DNA of 64,000 nt from Chitinophagaceae bacterium (lineage in GTDB: Bacteria; Bacteroidota; Bacteroidia; Chitinophagales; Chitinophagaceae): positions 620,001-684,000 of the forward strand of contig JAFKGQ010000003.1 in NCBI GenBank assembly GCA_017307755.1, in the 5' to 3' direction. Positions 25,890-34,515 of this stretch are shown here, piece after piece (positions within the stretch are counted from its first letter, which is position 1; the number at the start of each line of letters is the position of its first letter). The position numbers were made by a program, and so were the translations under genes. The notes under the pieces were generated by a model that had not been told where the DNA came from, did not search any database, and saw only the letters and a program-made list of their open reading frames with translations.

Positions 25890-26581
25890 TAGTCTTTTTT
25901 CTCCTTACGGGGATTGAGCAGCAGCACTTCATCTACCAGGCCATAATCTTTGGCTTCCTGGGCCGTCAGCCAGTAGTCGCGATCGCTGTCCTTTTCCACC
26001 TGTTTGGCCGTTTTGCCTGTGTGGTAAGCGGTGATCTCGTATAGTTCCTTTCTCAGCTTTTTGATCTCGTTCACCGTGATCTCTATGTCGGAAGCCTGTC
26101 CGCCGATGGAGCCGCTGGGCTGGTGCATCATGATACGGCTGTGTTTGAGCGCGGTGCGTTTGCCTTTTGTTCCGGCGCACATCAGCACCTGACCCATGGA
26201 GGCGGCCATACCGATGCAAATGGTGGCCACATCAGGGGTAACATATTGCATGGTGTCATAAACCCCCAGACCGGAATAGACGCTGCCGCCGGGGCAATTG
26301 ATATACATTTGAATATCGCGGTGACGGTCTGTACTGTCCAGGAACAGCAATTGGGCGGTGACGATATTGGCCACCTCGTCGTTGATGGGATATCCCAGGA
26401 AAATGATACGGTCCATCATCAGCCGGCTGTATACGTCCATAACGGCAACGTTCATCGGGCGTTCTTCTATGATGTTGGGAGTGAGATTGGTGACAACATA
26501 TTTGTTGTAGTCGTTCAGCGTATTACTGGAAATTCCATGGTGTTTCACAGCATACTTCTCGAATTCATTTACTGGATTCAT
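25889..26581 (-). CDS. clpP: ATP-dependent Clp protease proteolytic subunit, first paralogue
   Basis: A 230-residue ClpP. The ATG at 26579-26581 (MNPVNEFEKYAVKHHG) was chosen over an upstream in-frame start because the extra 52 residues do not resemble a protein. Catalytic Ser is in GMAASMGQ, His in MMHQPSG and Asp in EKDSDRDYW, with the usual oligomerisation helix. It starts an operon with the second clpP and lies downstream of tig on the same strand, separated by a terminator. Confidence 0.95.
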   Translation of the reverse strand: MNPVNEFEKYAVKHHGISSNTLNDYNKYVVTNLTPNIIEERPMNVAVMDVYSRLMMDRIIFLGYPINDEVANIVTAQLLFLDSTDRHRDIQMYINCPGGSVYSGLGVYDTMQYVTPDVATICIGMAASMGQVLMCAGTKGKRTALKHSRIMMHQPSGSIGGQASDIEITVNEIKKLRKELYEITAYHTGKTAKQVEKDSDRDYWLTAQEAKDYGLVDEVLLLNPRKEKKD

Positions 26582-26661
26582 AGTTATATTTTTCAATGTT
26601 TTAATGCCTAAGCTTGTGCAAGGACAGTATGTTCCTTCCAAATCTCCGTCCAAACTTTCAA

Positions 26662-26681
26662 ACTGCCAAAAAACTGACAGT
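26662..26681. promoter_or_regulatory. Imperfect inverted repeat upstream of clpP1
   Basis: ACTGCCA and TGACAGT (one mismatch) are separated by AAAAAC, 81 bp upstream of the clpP1 ATG, with a T-tract in the centre when read toward clpP. It may be a stress-regulator site; this is inference. Confidence 0.35.
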
Positions 26682-26743
26682 ATAGCAGTTGGGGGGCCGA
26701 AAATACCCCATTCTCCTGAAAAAATGGAGGGATACAACGAAAA

Positions 26744-26768
26744 AAGCCCGGGTTTTTGGCCCAGGCTT
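26744..26768 (-). terminator. Terminator after tig
   Basis: AAGCCTGGG and CCCGGGCTT pair on the minus strand with one mismatch and are followed by a T-run. Confidence 0.75.
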
Positions 26769-26790
26769 GTCTATCTTAAGTGTGATCCGA

Positions 26791-28170
26791 CTAATGATGA
26801 TGGTGCTGGTGTTCTTCCTGCATATGCTGGAATTCTGACTGGCTGATGGCCTTTTCCGTTGGATGGATCTGTGTCTCCGCCCATCCGAAGACCTTGTCTG
26901 TCCGTATACGGTGAACCGTCTCTTCCACAAACTTCCGGTCCTGCATCATACGTTGTACATAATCTGCGATCCAGGGCTGCTCTTCTCCGCCGGCGGGCAT
27001 ACCCATATAGCCAAATAACTGCCGCCTGGCAAATTCCCGGATATCGTCGGGGTTTACCTCGATATTGTTTTCCTGTGACACCTTATCAACGATGAGGGTC
27101 CATTTCAGCTGGCTGACAAAAGAGGGGAATTCATGCTCTACTTCGGCCTGGGATTTGGGTTTTTCGCCTCCCGTTTGCATCCAGCGTTTGAGGAATGCTT
27201 CGGGGAATTCGATGTAGGTATGGTCCAGCAGCTCGTGATAGAGGCTATGCTGCAGCTGGTTGCCGCTCTGGCCGTCCCAATAAGCCTGGATCTCGTCCTT
27301 GATGTAGTTGCGGAATTCTTCTTCCGTCTTTATATCCTTGTTTGGAGCAGCCGCTTTAAAGAACTCTTCGTTCAATTCGGCTTTCTCTATTAATCCTACT
27401 TTGGTGATGGTCGCCCGGAAATATTTATCGGCGGCGGCGGGATCTTCCTTTGAAAGACCCAGGTCATTAAGTACCCATTCCCGTTCTTTTTCGTCAAGGG
27501 CGGAGGAGGGTTGTAATACAAGGGAGTCATCCTTTTTCAGCCCGATCCATTTAGGACGGGTAGCCTCGTTGAAATATTTCACCAGTAAGGAGTTGTCTTT
27601 GCTGATACCCCCTTCGACGGGCTGGCCGGCGGCATCCGTCTCTGTAAATTGGAGATTCAGGACATTTTCATCTCCTGCAACAGACTCGGGTTCCGTCATT
27701 TTGCCATTGCGGGTCCGCTGACGCTCTATCTCTTCATCGATCATGGCAGGCGTGACTTCTACTTTATAGCGGGTGAGCCTGGCTGCGCCAAGGTCCGCCA
27801 GGTTAAATGCGGGTTTGAGTCCTACTTCGAAGGCAAAAGAATAATCGTCCGGTTTGGACATATCTATCTGGCGGGCGTCATTTTCCGGCAGAGGCAATGG
27901 CTGGGCGAAGATCTCCAGCTTCTCGTTGGTCATATAGGTTGTCAGCTCTTTCTCTACTGTCCGTAACACTTCGTCGGTGAAGACGGAATTGCCGTACATT
28001 TTTTTTATAAGGCCGGCCGGCACCATTCCCTTGCGAAATCCGGGAATATTGGCCTGTTTGCCATAATTTTTCAAGGCCTTTTCGAAAGACGGCAGATAGT
28101 CGCCCTTCGCTACGTTGACGGTGATCTTATCCGTCAGGAGCCCTATATTCTCCCTGGTTACTGTAGCCAT
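26791..28170 (-). CDS. tig: Trigger factor, ribosome-associated chaperone
   Basis: Trigger factor binds ribosomes at the exit tunnel and shields nascent chains. The 459-residue protein has the ribosome-docking signature GFRKGMVP near 44-51, a divergent central PPIase-like domain and a helical C-terminal chaperone domain. It ends in HQHHHH, a histidine tail sometimes seen in trigger factors. It is followed by the clpP and clpX genes on the same strand, the common tig-clpP-clpX gene order, although terminators here divide it into separate units. Confidence 0.93.
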   Translation of the reverse strand: MATVTRENIGLLTDKITVNVAKGDYLPSFEKALKNYGKQANIPGFRKGMVPAGLIKKMYGNSVFTDEVLRTVEKELTTYMTNEKLEIFAQPLPLPENDARQIDMSKPDDYSFAFEVGLKPAFNLADLGAARLTRYKVEVTPAMIDEEIERQRTRNGKMTEPESVAGDENVLNLQFTETDAAGQPVEGGISKDNSLLVKYFNEATRPKWIGLKKDDSLVLQPSSALDEKEREWVLNDLGLSKEDPAAADKYFRATITKVGLIEKAELNEEFFKAAAPNKDIKTEEEFRNYIKDEIQAYWDGQSGNQLQHSLYHELLDHTYIEFPEAFLKRWMQTGGEKPKSQAEVEHEFPSFVSQLKWTLIVDKVSQENNIEVNPDDIREFARRQLFGYMGMPAGGEEQPWIADYVQRMMQDRKFVEETVHRIRTDKVFGWAETQIHPTEKAISQSEFQHMQEEHQHHHH

Positions 28171-28202
28171 AATATAATTGTAATTAATTTAAAATCGGGG
28201 GG

Positions 28203-28210
28203 CAAAGGTA
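28203..28210 (-). promoter_or_regulatory. Candidate -7 box for tig
   Basis: TACCTTTG on the minus strand, a full TAnnTTTG match, lies 33 bp upstream of the tig ATG. Confidence 0.5.
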
Positions 28211-28390
28211 CGGCAATTTGGCGGATTTTCTCTGAGTTCAATAAAACATTGGGTTTCTGCGTTTAGAAGAGCGCTAACGGAAAAAATACCCGAAAACTGG
28301 TAGAAAATTTTCACGGTTTGGCAGTATTGTTGAATAGCAAGAAATTCATTCTCTTTGCGGGAATTTAGTAGAAACCAAAAACATCCAAAA

Positions 28391-28864
28391 ATGAAAAAAA
28401 GTTGCACCCTTTTTTTATGCATGACCCTCTCTTTTCTTTTTGTAAAGCAAGCATCTGCCCAGAAAGGCTCTTCTTATGAGAACGCAGTCGGTATGCGTAT
28501 CGAGTTCGGAAGCAAATGGGGTACCTGGGCTGGTTTTTCCGGGAAACATTTTTTTAACGAGAATGTGGCTGGTGAACTGATGTTGCTCTTTGGCGATGGC
28601 GTGACGCTGCTGGAGCCTGAAATTCAATACCACGGGGACGTGCCGAATGCGGAGGGATTGAAATGGTTGATCGGTTTTGGTCCCGGTCTTGCATTTGGCA
28701 GCGGCCAAACGGATTTATTATTACGTCCGCTGGCCGGCCTGGATTATAAGATCAACGATGTTCCTATCAATCTAACTTTTGACTGGCGGCCGGGGATCAA
28801 GGTGACACATGGCTCCGACTTCAACGCTGCCCGGTTTGGTCTTGGCATCAGGTATTGCTTTTAA
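28391..28864 (+). CDS. Small outer-membrane protein
   Basis: A 157-residue secreted protein with signal peptide MKKSCTLFLCMTLSFLFVKQASAQ, starting at the ATG at 28391 (the upstream in-frame TTG adds an implausible basic extension). The mature part is Gly- and aromatic-rich with alternating strands and ends in GIRYCF, a typical terminal beta-strand with C-terminal Phe recognised by the BAM machinery. It is a likely eight-strand barrel of unknown function. It stands alone. Confidence 0.75.
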   Translation: MKKSCTLFLCMTLSFLFVKQASAQKGSSYENAVGMRIEFGSKWGTWAGFSGKHFFNENVAGELMLLFGDGVTLLEPEIQYHGDVPNAEGLKWLIGFGPGLAFGSGQTDLLLRPLAGLDYKINDVPINLTFDWRPGIKVTHGSDFNAARFGLGIRYCF

Positions 28865-28940
28865 CCCGTCGATTTGCTAAAACTTGCTAAAAATAGCAGA
28901 AACCTAAAGAATTTCTAAAAAGAGTACCTTTTTATTGCAG

Positions 28941-28992
28941 ATAACCCGCCATTAATCACAAATTAATTTGATATTAATTTTTGGCGGGTTAT
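28941..28992 (+). promoter_or_regulatory. Long hairpin abutting the receptor start codon
   Basis: Perfect 11-bp arms ATAACCCGCCA and TGGCGGGTTAT surround a 30-nt AT-rich loop. The right arm ends nine bases before the ATG at 29002 and is followed by TTTGCTTTT. It may terminate upstream transcription or mask the translation start. Confidence 0.55.
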
Positions 28993-29001
28993 TTTGCTTT
29001 T

Positions 29002-31443
29002 ATGAAGGCGATAGGAACCCTACTGATCTGTGCAGCTGTATTGATCAGCAGCCCGTTGGTGGCTCAGCGGAACTCCGGAAATGGAGGCATTATTACAGGC
29101 AATGTACTGGAAGAAGGCAGCGGAAAGGCCGTTGCCGCGGCGACTGTGGAGCTTCTTTATCCGGCTGAACCCGGGAAGGGGCGGTCCACCACTACCAACG
29201 GCAATGGAGAGTTTGTGTTTTCGGGTCTGGACATGGGCATTTATCACCTGAGGATCACCAGCGTAGGGTTCAATACACTTTCTATCGACAGTATCCGTCT
29301 GCGTGCCGAACGGAATGATTTCAGTCTGAATGACCTCAAGTTGACGGCTAAAAGCACGGAGATGACGGCTGCTGTCGTATATGCGGAAAAACCGCTGGTC
29401 CAGAGCAAGAACGGCAACCTAACTTTCAATGCGGCGGAATCTCCCCTTAGCGCCGGCTCCAGCGCAAATGAATTACTAAAGAATGTCCCTCTGGTTAGCA
29501 CGGATGCTGACGGCAATCTCACTGTAAGGGGCAAACAGCCAAAAGTGCTCATCGACGAAAAGCCTGTCAATCTCAATGCCCGGCAGTTGCAGGACTTCCT
29601 GGACGCCCTTCCGGGGAATATGATCGAAAAGATAGAAGTGATGACCAATCCGCCGCCACAATATGCCAACGAAGAGGGCGGGGTGATCAATATCGTTACC
29701 CGCAAGGGGAAGATAGGCATAGGAGGCCGGCTCAGCGTGTATGGCGGCACAAGAGGGGAAGCCGGTGCGGGCTTAAACGGTAACTACCGTGACAAGCGGC
29801 TGGCCATCAACCTCAGCGGAGGGGTTGGGTATAATGAGTTCACAGGGGACGGCTGGTCAAAAAGACAGAACATCTATCCCGACTCCACGAACTTTTTAAA
29901 TACGACAAACAACTATACCAACAGGAACACCCGTCCCAACGGCAGGCTGAGCGTGGATTACGACCTGGATAAGAATGATTTTATCAATGTCGTGGCGCAG
30001 ATAAATACCAATGACTTCCGCAACCGTAATTTTACCGAGTATACAAACATCGACCATACGGGCAGCATTTACCAGTTGAGCGACCGTAACAAGCTCAGCA
30101 CGGGTCATAATGTCAATCCCAATGTAAGCGTCACTTACCGGCATAAGGGTGATGCGCCTGGTGAGGACTTCCAGGTCATTGCCTCCTATGATTACTCATC
30201 CAACCTTATCCACCGGGATTTTTATCAACCCTATTTTTATCCGGATCATACGCCTACAGGGATGGACTCCACTCAACAACAGGACAACAACAGCTGGATA
30301 AAGGGATATAATGTCCGGGCGGATTATAACAAACCCCTCATCGGCCAGAAGACATTCCTGTACCTGGGCTCTTATTATAATTACAGCGGCAATCTCGTGG
30401 ATGTATCTACCCGGTTCCTGAATAAGTCCGACAGTTCCTGGATCACCACCAGCGACCCCCTTAGCAGCAACCTTCGATTTAAACAAACCGTTACAGACTT
30501 CAAAGGCTCGCTCCGCCAGGTATTCGGCAACGGGTTCTCCCTGACGGCCGGCACCGCCCTGGAAAAGACGGGCATAGCTTTTAACCTGTATTCACTAAAA
30601 AAGGATACGGCCAACAGCTACTGGAACTGGCTGCCCTTTGCCAACTTCAATAAGACCTGGGAAAGCCAGTGGAGCGTTACGCTGGTGTATAGGCGCACGA
30701 TCCGCAGACCGGGGTTGGGCGAGCTCAATCCAAGTGTGGATTATTCGGACCCTTATAATGTCCGTTTTGGCAACCCGGGGTTGCAGGCATCCACGGCTCA
30801 TAATTTCGACTTTTACCTGGGTAAGAACAGCGCGAAGTTCTATCTCAACTATGGCGTCGGCTTTAATAAGGTCCAGGATATTTTCAGCCAGATACAGACC
30901 CTTTTGCCGGACGGGGTGACACAGACTACTTATGAGAACATTAGCCACCGCGAGGAGTATTCCACCAGCACCTGGGCAGGCTATACTTTCTCCAGACAGC
31001 TGAGGGTAAACCTGGGGGCAAGCTATAACTACAATGTGTACAGCGATTTCGACCATGTTACCAATAAGTACCATGACGGGGGCTCGCTGTACTCCAATTT
31101 CAATCTCACGTATACGCCGACACGATTGTGGAATGTCACGAGCAGCCTGCTGCTGAACCGGTATGCCAATCCCCAGGGCGTCTCTTCCAGCTATGTCAGC
31201 ATGAACATGGGGGTTCAGCGGAAATTCTTCGATAAAAGATTTATCGTAACGTTGAATGTTACGGATCCTTTTGTACAACAGCATAGCCTTACGCACACCT
31301 ATGGCACCCAGTTCAACCTGGAGAGCTATGGTTCTACCCAAAGCCGTAATTTCCGGCTTACTTTAAGCTATGACCTGCATCATGTCATCGATGCGGGCAG
31401 GAATAAAGTGCTACGGGCGGGCAGACAGAATGTAGGGTCTTAG
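29002..31443 (+). CDS. TonB-dependent outer-membrane receptor-like protein
   Basis: An 813-residue outer-membrane protein with a signal peptide (MKAIGTLLICAAVLISSPLVAQ), a carboxypeptidase-regulatory-like domain (about 30-105), a TonB-receptor plug-like region (about 125-230, with VLIDEKPVNLNARQLQDFLDALP and IEKIEVMTNPPPQY) and a barrel of the outer-membrane-protein beta-barrel family. The plug/barrel type differs from SusC and no SusD gene is next to it, so glycan import is not implied. The true start is the ATG at 29002. A long hairpin lies directly in front of it. Confidence 0.85.
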   Translation: MKAIGTLLICAAVLISSPLVAQRNSGNGGIITGNVLEEGSGKAVAAATVELLYPAEPGKGRSTTTNGNGEFVFSGLDMGIYHLRITSVGFNTLSIDSIRLRAERNDFSLNDLKLTAKSTEMTAAVVYAEKPLVQSKNGNLTFNAAESPLSAGSSANELLKNVPLVSTDADGNLTVRGKQPKVLIDEKPVNLNARQLQDFLDALPGNMIEKIEVMTNPPPQYANEEGGVINIVTRKGKIGIGGRLSVYGGTRGEAGAGLNGNYRDKRLAINLSGGVGYNEFTGDGWSKRQNIYPDSTNFLNTTNNYTNRNTRPNGRLSVDYDLDKNDFINVVAQINTNDFRNRNFTEYTNIDHTGSIYQLSDRNKLSTGHNVNPNVSVTYRHKGDAPGEDFQVIASYDYSSNLIHRDFYQPYFYPDHTPTGMDSTQQQDNNSWIKGYNVRADYNKPLIGQKTFLYLGSYYNYSGNLVDVSTRFLNKSDSSWITTSDPLSSNLRFKQTVTDFKGSLRQVFGNGFSLTAGTALEKTGIAFNLYSLKKDTANSYWNWLPFANFNKTWESQWSVTLVYRRTIRRPGLGELNPSVDYSDPYNVRFGNPGLQASTAHNFDFYLGKNSAKFYLNYGVGFNKVQDIFSQIQTLLPDGVTQTTYENISHREEYSTSTWAGYTFSRQLRVNLGASYNYNVYSDFDHVTNKYHDGGSLYSNFNLTYTPTRLWNVTSSLLLNRYANPQGVSSSYVSMNMGVQRKFFDKRFIVTLNVTDPFVQQHSLTHTYGTQFNLESYGSTQSRNFRLTLSYDLHHVIDAGRNKVLRAGRQNVGS

Positions 31444-31628
31444 GAACGCCTGTCTTTTTACCTATAATTATTACAGTTTGAAAACCAGATGGTTATGTAT
31501 TCTCTTTTCCCTTTAAAAAAAGTTATAAGTATAATTATAAGTTTTTGTATGTTTGTGATATGTTTTAGGTATGGTTGTAGGTATTGTGGTTTTTGGTTAA
31601 AGTATAATTATGATTATAATTCTTTGGG
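31444..31628. other. AT-rich intergenic tract with small palindromes
   Basis: This gap is much richer in A and T than its neighbours and contains repeated TATAATTATA-like palindromes. No gene is visible. It precedes the AT-rich ATPase gene and may mark a transferred segment. Confidence 0.5.
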
Positions 31629-32840
31629 ATGAAGATACCAGATGAGATAAAGCCCCGGAATGTGTACATAGAAAGGATAAGGCCGTTTATGGCTAAAAAC
31701 CTTATAAAAGTGTTTTCAGGTCAGAGACGTGTTGGAAAAAGTTATCTCCTTTTCCAGTTGATGCAAATCATCCGGCAGGAAAATAAAAATGCCAACATTA
31801 TTTACATCAACAAAGAAGACCTTCAGTTTGACTTTATAAAAAATGCGGATGACCTGAACAGACATGTCATCTCTCAATCCCAAAAGGATGTAAGAAATTA
31901 TATCTTTATTGATGAGATACAGGATATATCGGAGTTTGAAAAGGCTCTGCGCTCCCTGTTGCTGGATACGAACAATGATATTTACATCACCGGCAGCAAT
32001 GCAAAAATGCTTTCGGGGGAGCTTGCCACCTATTTAAGCGGACGTTATATAGAATGCAATGTTTACAGCTTGTCCTACACTGAATTTTTATCATTTCATA
32101 ATATCCCCGATGAAGATGAGAGCCTGGAATTATATATCAAGTTCGGCGGGCTGCCCTATCTCATCAATCTGCCGCTGACGGACCAGGCTTTTGAATATAT
32201 CTATAGTGTTTATTCAACGATCGTATACAGGGATGTCGTAAGCAGATATAACCTCAGGAACAGCGGGTTCCTGGAAAAGCTGGTATTATTCCTGGCTGAC
32301 AATACCGGCAGTCTCTTTTCAGCCAAGAAGATCAGTGATTTTTTAAGATCGCAAAATACCCGTATAGCACCCAATCAGATCCAACAGCTGTCTACCTATC
32401 TGGCGAACGCGTACATTATACATGAAGTTAACCGCTATGATATTGCAGGACGCAGGATATTCGAGATAGGCAACAAATTCTATTTTGAGAATACGGGTAT
32501 ACGCAATGTCGTCGTGGGATACTCATTGAAAGATCGGGGCAAGCTATTGGAAAATGTAGTGTACAACCACCTTGTTTATTCGGGTTATGATGTAAAGGTA
32601 GGCTCTCTTCATGCACAGGAGATTGACTTTGTCTGTGAGAAGGATAATGAACGTTTGTATGTCCAGGTAGCCTTGCGTCTCGATGAAAAGACAACGGTAG
32701 ACCGTGAGTTTGGAAACCTGTTAAGCATCAAAGACAATTACCCAAAGATGGTGGTCACGGGTGATCATTTTGACGGGAATACTTATGAAGGGATAAAACA
32801 TTTGTTCATACGGGATTTTTTAAAGCGGGATACCTGGTGA
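31629..32840 (+). CDS. AAA-type ATPase with DUF4143 domain
   Basis: A 403-residue protein of the AAA_14/DUF4143 group. The Walker A motif GQRRVGKS is near 31-38 and Walker B FIDEIQDI near 95-102, with the GSNAKMLS sensor-like segment near 120. The C-terminal half ends in a restriction-endonuclease-like region (EIDFVCEKDNERLYVQVA near 340-357). The family is common and mobile, with no firmly known function. Codon use is AT-richer than surrounding genes and the upstream tract is very AT-rich, suggesting horizontal gain. Confidence 0.8.
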   Translation: MKIPDEIKPRNVYIERIRPFMAKNLIKVFSGQRRVGKSYLLFQLMQIIRQENKNANIIYINKEDLQFDFIKNADDLNRHVISQSQKDVRNYIFIDEIQDISEFEKALRSLLLDTNNDIYITGSNAKMLSGELATYLSGRYIECNVYSLSYTEFLSFHNIPDEDESLELYIKFGGLPYLINLPLTDQAFEYIYSVYSTIVYRDVVSRYNLRNSGFLEKLVLFLADNTGSLFSAKKISDFLRSQNTRIAPNQIQQLSTYLANAYIIHEVNRYDIAGRRIFEIGNKFYFENTGIRNVVVGYSLKDRGKLLENVVYNHLVYSGYDVKVGSLHAQEIDFVCEKDNERLYVQVALRLDEKTTVDREFGNLLSIKDNYPKMVVTGDHFDGNTYEGIKHLFIRDFLKRDTW

Positions 32841-32857
32841 CCCATGCGGGAAAAAGA

Positions 32858-34462
32858 TCAGAACCTGTTGAGTCTGGCTTCCTCCAGGTCCAGATTGTTT
32901 TCCATGATCCGGATGACCTCGTCGTCATAATGTTTTTCCAGCCGGAACCTATTTAACCCCTCTCTGCGCAGCGTGACCAGCTCCAGCATGATCTTCCGGT
33001 ACAGGGAACGCACAGTGTTCAGGGCTTGTTTCTTCTCTTTTTGATGACCTGTGCTCTCGGTGGCCGTAATGCTTCTTGCCAATTGCTCTTTGATGCGGGC
33101 GAGGGTTTCATACTGGTCCATTTCATAGGAATAATTGTCGTCGAGGTAGGTGATGCAACGCTTGGCCAGTTCGAGACGAATGGCTTCTATCTGTTCTTCC
33201 TCGGGGATATACTCGTCGATCTCTTCCACTTTCAACAGCCTGATGAACAAAGGGAGGGTCAGACCCTGGAATACCAGCGTGGCCAGGATCACCACAAAAG
33301 TGATAAACAGGATGAGATTGCGGTGAGGAAAATCTTTCCCATCTTCTGTCACCAGAGGGATGGCCAGTGCAGAGGCCAGGGATACGACGCCACGCATACC
33401 GGCCCATCCGATGATAAAGGGAAGCTTCAACCCGGGGCTTTTCTCCTTCTCGCGGATGCGTCTGCTGAAAACCCGGGGGATATACGCAGAAAGGTATACT
33501 AAGATGATCCTTATGACGATGATGATGGCGCTGATGAGCAGGGCATAATAAATGGCTTCCTTTATGGAATAGTTTTCCAGCCCATCTATAATGACGGGTA
33601 ACTCCAGACCGATGAGGATGAATACGAAGCCGTTCAACAGAAAGCCGATGGTAGCCCATACTTCCTTGGTCTGCAGCCGGGTGTTGAAATTGAGGAAGTC
33701 GTTTGAACGGAAAGAGAGGAATAACCCTCCACTGACGACGGAGAGAACGCCCGACCAGTGGAACTCTTCCGCCACCAGGTACATAAGGTAAGGCGCTATC
33801 AGCGTAATAGGGGTGGTGATGCTGGACGCTTTCCCCCAGAAACGCAATACTAAATAAAGGATATGCGCGATGACCAACCCTACGAAAATGCCCATGACGG
33901 ACAGCACCAGGAAATCCGTCATAGCCTTCCGGATCACAAATTCCCCTGTAAGGATACAGGCGAGCGCAAAGCGAAAAATGGTCAGCGAAGCGGCATCGTT
34001 CACCAGGCTTTCTCCTTCCAGGATGGTAAGGCCCCGTTTGGGTACCTCCAGCCCTTTGAGCACAGAAGTAGCAGCCACGGCATCCGGAGGTGAAATGATC
34101 CCGCCCAGCAGGAACCCCAGCGCCAGCGTGAATCCCGGAATAATATGCGTGGAGAACCAGGCGATGCAGGCGGAGGTCGCCAGCACGAGTCCGAAACCCA
34201 GGCTCAGAATGGACCTTTTCCATTTCCACATCTGATTCCATGACGAGTACCAGGCTGCTTCGAACAACAGAGGCGGCAAAAAGATCAGGAATACCAGATC
34301 CGGGTCGATCTTGATGTGGGGCATGCCGGGTATAAAGCTGATGAGCAAACCTCCGATCACCAGGAAAATAGGATAGGAGATCTTTAACCGCTGGCTCAAT
34401 ACGTATAGCACGGCCATGATGAAGAAGAGACTGAGCACTGAGAGAAGGGTATGATGTATCAT
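32858..34462 (-). CDS. Na+/H+ antiporter, CPA1 family
   Basis: A 534-residue inner-membrane cation/proton antiporter with about twelve membrane helices. The conserved PPDAVAA segment near 124 and the ND motif in ESLVNDAASL near 148 match the ion-binding helices of NhaP/NHE-like proteins. A hydrophilic C-terminal tail of about 130 residues with charged helices is probably cytosolic and regulatory. It converges with the ATPase gene (18 bp apart) and follows an MFS exporter gene on the same strand. Confidence 0.88.
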   Translation of the reverse strand: MIHHTLLSVLSLFFIMAVLYVLSQRLKISYPIFLVIGGLLISFIPGMPHIKIDPDLVFLIFLPPLLFEAAWYSSWNQMWKWKRSILSLGFGLVLATSACIAWFSTHIIPGFTLALGFLLGGIISPPDAVAATSVLKGLEVPKRGLTILEGESLVNDAASLTIFRFALACILTGEFVIRKAMTDFLVLSVMGIFVGLVIAHILYLVLRFWGKASSITTPITLIAPYLMYLVAEEFHWSGVLSVVSGGLFLSFRSNDFLNFNTRLQTKEVWATIGFLLNGFVFILIGLELPVIIDGLENYSIKEAIYYALLISAIIIVIRIILVYLSAYIPRVFSRRIREKEKSPGLKLPFIIGWAGMRGVVSLASALAIPLVTEDGKDFPHRNLILFITFVVILATLVFQGLTLPLFIRLLKVEEIDEYIPEEEQIEAIRLELAKRCITYLDDNYSYEMDQYETLARIKEQLARSITATESTGHQKEKKQALNTVRSLYRKIMLELVTLRREGLNRFRLEKHYDDEVIRIMENNLDLEEARLNRF

Positions 34463-34515
34463 AGTGCGGTAATTTATTTATAAAATAAAAAAGGACCGCA
34501 CTTTTTTTATACACG

